Shown piece after piece: positions 1-4,651 of a stretch of DNA of 6,378 nt. The notes beneath the pieces were generated by a model. The model was not told where the DNA came from and did not search any database. It saw only the letters and a program-made list of their open reading frames with translations. A program made the position numbers and the translations under genes. The stretch comes from an uncultured Collinsella sp. (lineage in GTDB: Bacteria > Actinomycetota > Coriobacteriia > Coriobacteriales > Coriobacteriaceae). Positions within the stretch are counted from its first letter, which is position 1. Each line of letters opens with the position of its first letter. The DNA is taken from NCBI GenBank assembly GCA_900551555.1, contig URWC01000114.1, forward strand, positions 1 to 6,378. The letters run 5' to 3'.

Positions 1-71
1 GACGTGTCGAAACGTCCGCCCCCGCTTTGACATCGCGATGTGGCTATGACTGCGAGATGCCAGCGAATCGA

Positions 72-1535
72 TTACTCGTCGTGCTTCTCCTCGCGGCGTG
101 CAGCAGCGCGTGCGTCGTGGATGCCCTTGATCGCGGCATGGCGAGCCGTTCGGGCATCATGGATGGCGTCGCGAGCCTCGGCGGTCGTCGCCTTGGCAGA
201 GCGTAGCTTGGCGGCCAAGTCGGGGTTGGTTTCGGCGACTGCGGTAATCGCGGGGCCGTCGAGCTCTTCTTGCGTGGGCTCGGCCAAAAAGTCGATGGCA
301 TACTGGGCGGCCACCATGGAGCCCTTTGCCAGCACGCTCTCATCAATCTTGTAGAAGCAGGAATGCTGGGCGTACGTGGCGCCGATCTTGGGGTTGCGCG
401 TACCTACAAAGGCGAGCACGCCCGGTACGCGGCGCAGGTACTCCGAAAAATCCTCGCCCGAAAGCGTGCCACGGTAATGGCCTTGACCGGTGGGGCCCAA
501 GCACTTGATTACGGCCTGACGGCAGCGCTCGCTCGAGGCGGCGTCGTTTTCGACTTTGTAGTTGGCGATGGTGTAGTCGGTGAGCTCTGCCTCGGCGCCC
601 AAGGCGGCCGCGGTATGCTCCACGATGCGGCGCATAAGCTCCGGCATTTCCTCGTGGGTCGAATCGCCGTAGGTGCGCACCGTGCCGGCGAGGTAGGCGG
701 TGCCGGCGATAACGTTGCGCGCGGTGCCGCCGTGCAGCTCGCCGACGGTGATGACGGCCGGCTCGTAGGGGCTGATTTCGCGCGAAACGATGGTTTGCAG
801 GGCGTTGACGATCTCGGCGGCAACCATGACGGCGTCGTGACCTCGCTGGGGCATGGCGCCATGGCACGAGGTGCCGCGGACGTCGATGCGGAACCAGTCG
901 GTATTGGCCATGCGCGGACCGGGCTCGCAGCTCACGGTGCCGGCGTCGACCTCACTCCAGATGTGCGCGGCGTAGGCGCCATCGACGCCGTCGAGCACAC
1001 CCGTGCCGATCATGAGCTTAGCGCCCTGGCCGTTTTCCTCGCTGGGCTGGAATACGATGCGGACTTCGCCGTGGATGTCGTCGGTCATATGGCGCAGGAT
1101 TTGCAGCGTTCCGAGCATCATGGCGATATGGCAGTCGTGGCCGCAGGCGTGCATGCAGCCCTCGTTGACGCTGGCGAACTCCTCGCCGGTCTGCTCGGTG
1201 ACGGGCAGGGCGTCGATGTCGGCGCGCAGCAGGATGCGGCGGCGTGGCGTGCCGTCCTCGCGGTAGGCATCCGGCGCGGTACCGCGAAGCGTTGCCACCA
1301 AGCCGGTCTTGAGCGGACGCTCGTAGGGGATATTCATGGCGTCGAGCTGGTTGGCGATGTCGGAGGTCGTGCGCTCCTCGGCAAGGCTCAGCTCCGGGTG
1401 CTTATGGAAGTGCCGGCGCTGCTTGATGATATATGGTTCAAACTCGGTAGCGATATCTTTGATGGCTGCGGTGACGTCGTCAGCCGCGCGAGCCTCGGTC
1501 GCCGCCATAATCTGCTGTGCCTTGGTCTTCGTCAT
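72..1535 (-). CDS. M20D-family amidohydrolase (N-acyl amino acid / peptide hydrolase) with C-terminal tail
   Basis: The predicted protein is 487 aa. The M20D signatures are in order: RRHFHKHPELS near residues 40-50, RADIDALP at 104-111, the metal-binding HACGHDCH at 129-136 (Cys131, His133), QPSEE at 163-167 with the catalytic/metal Glu pair, His191, the dimerisation (lid) domain at about 210-325 with CHGAMP at 224-229, GTARNVIAG near 270-278, and the late metal ligand His391 in HSCF. Known members (HipO, AmaA and IAA-amino acid hydrolase types) are cytoplasmic enzymes that use one or two divalent metals to remove acyl groups from N-acyl amino acids. The exact substrate cannot be read here. 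The catalytic core ends near residue 420. About 65 further residues, rich in Ala, Arg, His, Asp and Glu with two loose HDAR repeats, are unusual for the family. No signal peptide is seen. The start was chosen because AAGGAG lies 10 nt upstream; the frame stays open far beyond it, but that part is antisense to the neighbouring gene. The gene is divergent from the next hydrolase. Confidence 0.93.
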   Translation of the reverse strand: MTKTKAQQIMAATEARAADDVTAAIKDIATEFEPYIIKQRRHFHKHPELSLAEERTTSDIANQLDAMNIPYERPLKTGLVATLRGTAPDAYREDGTPRRRILLRADIDALPVTEQTGEEFASVNEGCMHACGHDCHIAMMLGTLQILRHMTDDIHGEVRIVFQPSEENGQGAKLMIGTGVLDGVDGAYAAHIWSEVDAGTVSCEPGPRMANTDWFRIDVRGTSCHGAMPQRGHDAVMVAAEIVNALQTIVSREISPYEPAVITVGELHGGTARNVIAGTAYLAGTVRTYGDSTHEEMPELMRRIVEHTAAALGAEAELTDYTIANYKVENDAASSERCRQAVIKCLGPTGQGHYRGTLSGEDFSEYLRRVPGVLAFVGTRNPKIGATYAQHSCFYKIDESVLAKGSMVAAQYAIDFLAEPTQEELDGPAITAVAETNPDLAAKLRSAKATTAEARDAIHDARTARHAAIKGIHDARAAARREEKHDE

Positions 1536-1545
1536 GGTCGATTTG

Positions 1546-1551
1546 CTCCTT
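1546..1551 (-). promoter_or_regulatory. Ribosome binding site of the M20D gene
   Basis: Read on the minus strand this is AAGGAG, 10 nt before the ATG at 1533-1535. It fixes the start in a frame that otherwise remains open for another 245 codons or so. The spacing is slightly long but normal. Confidence 0.7.
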
Positions 1552-1586
1552 GCTGGGTTGATCGCAAAATCGTACAGGCTCTCTCC

Positions 1587-1616
1587 AGTATGCCACCTGC
1601 CGCTAGGGCTGGTAAA
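1587..1616 (-). promoter_or_regulatory. Possible promoter of the M20D gene
   Basis: On the minus strand TTTACC (1611-1616) is followed after 18 nt by CATACT (1587-1592), each matching four of six positions of the sigma-70-type consensus. It lies about 50 bp upstream of the start codon in the divergent spacer. The match is only moderate and the assignment is inference. Confidence 0.25.
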
Positions 1617-1691
1617 GTTGCCGTTTGCCGCTTGGGGTTTTGTTACAAGGGCGGGGGAGTACACTCGGGGGTGTTGAATTTCCTGCCAGAG

Positions 1692-3341
1692 ATGGGGATG
1701 CCCATGCAACATATCGATCGGATTATCCGCTCCAAGAACGTCTTTACCGCGCAAGACGGCATCGATACCGCCCGCGAGCTGGCGATTGCCATCGCAGGCG
1801 ACCGTATCGTCGCAGTCGGTGCGCCCGATGACGTGATTGCCGCCGCGCCTGCCGCCACGCCGGTTATCGACTACGGCGAGCAGTTTGTCTGCCCCGGTTT
1901 CCATGACGCTCATCTGCACTTCTTCCATACCTCGGTCGGTTCCTCGCCGTACATGCTCATGGATATGGGCACGTCCGAGGCGGCGCTGGTGCAACATGCG
2001 CTCGAGTTTTCCCAGGATCTGCCTAGTGACGCTTGGGTTGTGACGCAGGGCTGGCGCGATTACCGTTGGGACCCGCCCGAGCATCCAACCAAGGCATCGC
2101 TCGATGCGGCATTCCCCGATCGTCCCTGCGTTATGTATTCGGGCGACGGGCACACGCTTTGGCTCAACAGCCGCGCACTCGAGGCGCTCGGCGTCACACG
2201 CGACAGCGAGCCGCCAGCGGGCGGCAGTTACGACAAGGATGCAAACGGCGAGCTCACGGGCATTGCTCACGAGGCGGCTGCCATGCAGCTGCTACCGCGC
2301 TGCCTTGAGTGGCTGGGGGAGGATCGCATCGCAAGCGCTTACGCCGATCAAATGAGGCGTATGGCCGAGCAGGGCATCACCTCGATCTGCGATATGTCGC
2401 TCATGCCCATGCCGGGCTGCGATTTTATCCGCGACGACGTCTACGACAAACTGCAGGCAGCCGGCAAGCTGGGCATCCGAGCCCATCTGTTCCCCACGCT
2501 GCTGGATGACCAGTCGCGCCTGGAAGAGCTGCAGGCACGTTACGCGAACAACGCGCTGCTCTCGGCGCCAGGCTTTAAGCAGTTCTTCGACGGTGTGTCG
2601 AGCGAACACACGGCCTATCTCACCGAGCCCTATACCAACCCGCGCTTCCCGGGCGATCAAGGTCGTCTGACGGTCCCGGCTGAGCGCATGCGCAAACTGG
2701 TTCTGGCGGCCGCGGAGCGCGGTCACACCGTGCGCATCCACGTCATTGGTGACGGTGCCATCCATGCCGCGCTCGATATCTTTGAGGAGGCCGCCGAACT
2801 GTATGGCCTGCCCCAGCACAGTCATAACACGCTCGAGCATCTGGAGAACCTCTTGCCCGAGGACATCGATCGTCTACGCAAGCTTAACGTCGTTGCCTCG
2901 AGCCAGCCCTGTCACATTACACTCGACCCGGGCGGCCCCGAGCGCGATCTGGGCCTGGAGCGCAGCCGCATCATGTGGCCGTTTGCGACCTATAAGCAGC
3001 GCGGCATTCGCCAAGCCTTCGGTACCGACAGCCCTATCACAGCTGTTACCAGCATGAACGTGCTCTACACGGCTATCACGCGCCAGGACCCCAAAAGCCA
3101 CTGGCCCGAGGGCGGCTGGCTGCCGAGCGAGCGCATCGATGCAGCAACAGCCCTGCGCAACTACACCCTGGGCAGCGCCTATGCAGCGGGCGACGAGCAA
3201 AACCTCGGCAGCTTGGAGCCCGGCAAGTATGCCGACCTGGTAGTCCTGGACCAAAACCCGCTCACCATCGATCCCCAAGAACTGCAAGCCACCAAGGTTC
3301 AGGCCACCTACCTGGCAGGTAACTTGATTTACGAGCGCTGA
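1692..3341 (+). CDS. Amidohydrolase family 3 protein (YtcJ/NfdA-like metal-dependent hydrolase)
   Basis: The predicted protein is 549 aa, the usual length for YtcJ-like enzymes. An N-terminal beta-sandwich segment (about residues 5-67) precedes the TIM-barrel metal motif PGFHDAHLHF at 68-77 (His74, His76). Then come GFKQFFDG at 294-301, the position where the family's active-site Lys/Asp lie, RIHVIGDGA at 348-356 (His350), LEHLENLLPEDIDRL at 381-395 (His383), SSQPCHI at 403-409 and FGTDSPI at 443-449 with the catalytic Asp446. The C-terminus LGSLEPGKYADLVVLD at 505-520 closes the beta-sandwich as in urease-superfamily amidohydrolases. Characterised relatives include N-substituted formamide deformylase, but most members have unknown substrates. 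No signal peptide is visible. The start is uncertain: in-frame ATGs lie at 1692, 1698 and 1704, all with weak ribosome binding sites. A GTG at 1671 has GGGGGAG 11 nt upstream and would add seven residues. The gene ends at a terminator hairpin. Confidence 0.92.
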   Translation: MGMPMQHIDRIIRSKNVFTAQDGIDTARELAIAIAGDRIVAVGAPDDVIAAAPAATPVIDYGEQFVCPGFHDAHLHFFHTSVGSSPYMLMDMGTSEAALVQHALEFSQDLPSDAWVVTQGWRDYRWDPPEHPTKASLDAAFPDRPCVMYSGDGHTLWLNSRALEALGVTRDSEPPAGGSYDKDANGELTGIAHEAAAMQLLPRCLEWLGEDRIASAYADQMRRMAEQGITSICDMSLMPMPGCDFIRDDVYDKLQAAGKLGIRAHLFPTLLDDQSRLEELQARYANNALLSAPGFKQFFDGVSSEHTAYLTEPYTNPRFPGDQGRLTVPAERMRKLVLAAAERGHTVRIHVIGDGAIHAALDIFEEAAELYGLPQHSHNTLEHLENLLPEDIDRLRKLNVVASSQPCHITLDPGGPERDLGLERSRIMWPFATYKQRGIRQAFGTDSPITAVTSMNVLYTAITRQDPKSHWPEGGWLPSERIDAATALRNYTLGSAYAAGDEQNLGSLEPGKYADLVVLDQNPLTIDPQELQATKVQATYLAGNLIYER

Positions 3342-3360
3342 CGTTCATACCGCACCGTTT

Positions 3361-3412
3361 AACGCGGCTCGGGCAGTCTATTTTGGGATGGCGCTCGAGC
3401 CGCATTTGTTTG
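3361..3412 (+). terminator. Intrinsic terminator after the amidohydrolase family 3 gene
   Basis: GCGGCTCG (3364-3371) pairs perfectly with CGAGCCGC (3396-3403); the stem can extend past one mismatch with A-T pairs. The T-rich run ATTTGTTTG follows directly. The structure begins about 20 bp after the stop codon. The loop is fairly large (24 nt), and the T-run is broken by G residues, so efficiency may be partial. Confidence 0.6.
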
Positions 3413-3456
3413 CCGATGGGGGTTCGTTAGGAGCGTCCCCACTCTGTTGGATTTGG

Positions 3457-3486
3457 GCGCGGGGTTGAGGTGCTGCTGCCCCGCGC
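3457..3486. repeat. GC-rich stem-loop
   Basis: GCGCGGGG (3457-3464) and CCCCGCGC (3479-3486) form a perfect 8-bp stem around a 14-nt loop. No T-run follows on the plus strand, and none of note on the minus strand, so it is not a standard intrinsic terminator. It may be a second, back-up structure behind the amidohydrolase gene. Confidence 0.45.
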
Positions 3487-3598
3487 GCTCAATTTGGACA
3501 TCAGCAATGCTGTCTCTTGGTGTTTCGCATACTTCCCATTACAGATTGCATAAAAAGGCTGGGATGTTCTTCCTGATCCTGATGTACCCCCGCCCGTG

Positions 3599-3624
3599 CC
3601 GTGCAAAAAACGGAGTATTCAGCA
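3599..3624 (+). repeat. 26-bp dispersed motif, copy 1
   Basis: The copy reads CCGTGC, six A residues, then CGGAGTATTCAGCA. The same 26-bp layout recurs in opposite orientation at 3811-3836, with 20 of 26 positions identical. Only a central AT-rich block of six bases differs (AAAAAC against TTTTTG). The shared flanks, CCGTGCA and GGAGTATTCAGCA, are too long to be coincidence at this distance. Confidence 0.65.
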
Positions 3625-3718
3625 CCGCGATCTCTGCCGGTGCCGCTGCAGTCGGGTGGCATTGCGGAGATCGACGTCATTTTGGGCTCCGGTACGGCGC
3701 GAGGCATACCTTTTTGTC

Positions 3719-3746
3719 TTGACGGGGTTTGCCTGCCGACTTAAAT
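3719..3746 (+). promoter_or_regulatory. Possible orphan promoter
   Basis: TTGACG (3719-3724) is followed after 16 nt by TTAAAT (3741-3746), a fair sigma-70-type pair. No gene follows on this strand for 500 bp. Just downstream, CGCCGG (3747-3752) can pair with CCGGCG (3785-3790). If it is active, it would make a non-coding transcript. Chance occurrence is quite possible. Confidence 0.2.
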
Positions 3747-3810
3747 CGCCGGTCGAAGGCGTCCTTGGGATCAATATGGTGTGTCCGGCGCGTATGCAGC
3801 CGTCCTGGCT

Positions 3811-3836
3811 TGCTGAATACTCCCAAAAATGCACGG
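3811..3836 (-). repeat. 26-bp dispersed motif, copy 2 (inverted)
   Basis: Read on the minus strand the copy is CCGTGC, ATTTTT, GGGAGTATTCAGCA. It mirrors the copy at 3599-3624, so the two bound a 238-bp segment as imperfect inverted termini. Similarity stops sharply at both motif ends. It could be the end of a small non-autonomous element, a paired protein-binding site, or a member of a genome-wide repeat family. Confidence 0.65.
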
Positions 3837-3946
3837 TGCTCCCCAGGGGACCCGTGCGCGCAACGAAAACCATGCCCATGTCGCTATCCACATCGCCATT
3901 TTGCTGCACCGACTTTTATGAATACCGGGACCGAATTAGTTAACCT

Positions 3947-4093
3947 GGCTCCCGTGTGGCTCCGGAGGGGCGGGGCATAAGGTTTATCGCGAGTTCCGCA
4001 CGAGCCGAAGGCCACTTAATGTGGCCTTCGTGCGAGCAGGACTGCCCGAGCAGGAAACCTTATGCCCCGCCCCTCCGGAGCCACACGGGAGCC
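3947..4093. repeat. 147-bp foldback element with perfect 39-bp inverted arms
   Basis: The left arm 3947-3985 (begins GGCTCCCGTGTGGCTCCGG, ends CATAAGGTTT) is the exact reverse complement of 4055-4093, with 39 of 39 bases matching. The 69-nt centre holds a second hairpin: GAAGGCCAC (4007-4015) pairs with GTGGCCTTC (4021-4029) around TTAAT, and CGCACGA (3997-4003) can extend that stem past a bulge. CGAGCAGG occurs twice, at 4033-4040 and 4047-4054. No open reading frame or T-run is associated, so it is not a normal terminator. A miniature inverted-repeat element, a cruciform-forming site and a large structured RNA are the main possibilities. Confidence 0.9.
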
Positions 4094-4128
4094 ACCGCTA
4101 AGTTATCCCCCGGCATTCAGAAAATCTA

Positions 4129-4157
4129 AGTGCCAAAAAATAAGATTTTTTGACTCT
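4129..4157. promoter_or_regulatory. A/T-tract dyad upstream of groES (possible operator or UP element)
   Basis: AGTGCCAAAAAAT (4129-4141) and ATTTTTTGACTCT (4145-4157) are inverted copies matching at 11 of 13 positions, separated by AAG. The dyad ends a few bases before a TATAAC box, in the usual place for a repressor site or an A-tract activation element. It does not match the CIRCE or HAIR consensus. Its role is inferred only from position and symmetry. Confidence 0.4.
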
Positions 4158-4163
4158 GTGTTG

Positions 4164-4169
4164 TATAAC
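4164..4169 (+). promoter_or_regulatory. Candidate -10 box of the groESL promoter
   Basis: TATAAC matches five of six bases of the -10 consensus. No good -35 hexamer lies 16-18 nt upstream; TTGACT at 4150-4155 is only 8 nt away, too close to pair with it. If used, transcription would start near 4176 and give a leader of about 85 nt. The A-tracts just upstream might compensate for the poor -35. Confidence 0.35.
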
Positions 4170-4220
4170 CCGCCATTCGTGGGTACCATTCAACGCGTAC
4201 GCAAACAAAAAGGGTTAATT

Positions 4221-4239
4221 CGCGTGGCATAACCACGCG
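4221..4239 (+). promoter_or_regulatory. Stem-loop in the groES leader
   Basis: CGCGTGG (4221-4227) and CCACGCG (4233-4239) form a perfect 7-bp stem with loop CATAA. The stem ends 6 nt before the strong ribosome binding site AAAGGAGG (4246-4253), which it leaves free. It may stabilise the 5' end of the mRNA or tune ribosome loading. It is not an obvious RNA thermometer because it does not cover the Shine-Dalgarno sequence. Confidence 0.5.
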
Positions 4240-4261
4240 GCCCACAAAGGAGGAAACAAGC

Positions 4262-4555
4262 ATGTCGTCTTTGAAGCCGCTTGCAGATCGTGTTCTGGTC
4301 AAGCCCGACGAGGCCGAGCAGAAGACCGCTTCTGGTCTGTATATCGCCAGCAACGCTCAGGAGAAGCCGCAGCGCGGCACCATCGTTGCCGTGGGCGCCG
4401 GCAAGGTCAACGACAAGGGTGAGCGCATCCCCATGGACGTCAAGGTTGGCGACGTTGTCATCTACGGTAAGTTCGGTGGCAACGAGGTCAAGGTCGACGG
4501 CGAGAAGTATCTGCTGATGCGCGCCGACGACATCTACGCCGTCGTCGAGGCCTAG
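4262..4555 (+). CDS. groES: GroES co-chaperonin (Cpn10)
   Basis: The protein has 97 aa, the standard length of the 10-kDa co-chaperonin. It forms the heptameric lid that caps GroEL in the cytoplasm and, with ATP, encloses folding substrates. The Cpn10 signature LKPLADRVLVK sits at residues 4-14. The mobile loop spans about 17-38, with the hydrophobic tripeptide Leu-Tyr-Ile at 26-28, where E. coli has Ile-Val-Leu, as the GroEL contact. The roof hairpin is at about 45-57, and GDVVIYGKFGG at 63-73 and YLLMRADDIYAVV at 83-95 are typical. The start is set by AAAGGAGG 8 nt upstream. It is the first gene of a two-gene operon with groEL 96 nt downstream on the same strand. Identification is certain at family level. 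Confidence 0.99.
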   Translation: MSSLKPLADRVLVKPDEAEQKTASGLYIASNAQEKPQRGTIVAVGAGKVNDKGERIPMDVKVGDVVIYGKFGGNEVKVDGEKYLLMRADDIYAVVEA

Positions 4556-4585
4556 TCTCACCAGGCTCTCTGATTCGTCTTTGAA

Positions 4586-4621
4586 CGCGGTCGCCGCATA
4601 GGACTCGGAAGCGGCGACGCG
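4586..4621 (+). promoter_or_regulatory. Stem-loop between groES and groEL
   Basis: GTCGCCGC (4590-4597) pairs perfectly with GCGGCGAC (4611-4618) around a 13-nt loop. Allowing one bulged G, the stem extends with CGCG (4586-4589), giving about 11 pairs in all. A short T-rich run (TTTCTTTT, 4629-4636) follows after 7 or more bases, immediately before the groEL ribosome binding site. It could be a partial terminator, an mRNA processing site or a 5' stabiliser of a groEL transcript. Cleavage at an intergenic hairpin of groESL mRNA is known in Agrobacterium; applying that here is inference. Confidence 0.55.
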
Positions 4622-4651
4622 AGTCACATTTCTTTTGGAGGATTACTCACC

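Larger units (their letters stand above)
3342..4261. other. Structured non-coding region between the amidohydrolase gene and groES
   Basis: This is about 920 bp with no gene I can support. Short open frames occur on both strands (for example minus 3619-3909 and 3501-3707, plus 3447-3722 and 3596-3943). They overlap one another, lack ribosome binding sites and give Arg/Cys-rich translations without recognisable domains. What it does hold is listed separately: a terminator, a GC hairpin, a 26-bp motif present twice in inverted orientation, a 147-bp element with 39-bp inverted arms, an A/T dyad, and the groESL promoter and leader. Between about 3490 and 3598 I see nothing specific. Confidence 0.7.

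Noticed and set aside
27..50. TTGACA and TATGAC as a promoter at the left edge
   Set aside because: The spacer is 12 nt, too short, and no plus-strand gene follows.
270..1691. Upstream extension of the plus-strand amidohydrolase frame to give a 1023-aa protein
   Set aside because: This part runs antisense through the M20D gene, which has clear catalytic motifs. The amidohydrolase fold is complete from about 1692 on.
1536..2270. Upstream extension of the M20D frame on the minus strand to 732 aa
   Set aside because: It is antisense to the amidohydrolase gene and the M20D start has its own ribosome binding site at 1546-1551.
2292..3287. Minus-strand open frames of 182 and 137 codons inside the amidohydrolase gene
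   Set aside because: They are shadows of the coding strand with no recognisable domain or ribosome binding site.
3447..3980. Several overlapping short open frames on both strands in the intergenic island
   Set aside because: They overlap each other and lack ribosome binding sites. They run across the 26-bp repeats, and their translations show no domain, signal peptide or membrane segment. A relic gene cannot be excluded but is not supported.
3947..4093. The 39-bp inverted repeat as an ordinary intrinsic terminator
   Set aside because: The stem is much longer than usual, it starts some 600 bp after the last gene, and no T-run follows on either strand.
4150..4169. TTGACT and TATAAC as a paired -35/-10 promoter of groESL
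   Set aside because: The two hexamers are only 8 nt apart, which cannot serve one sigma-70-type holoenzyme. Only the -10 box was kept, at low confidence.
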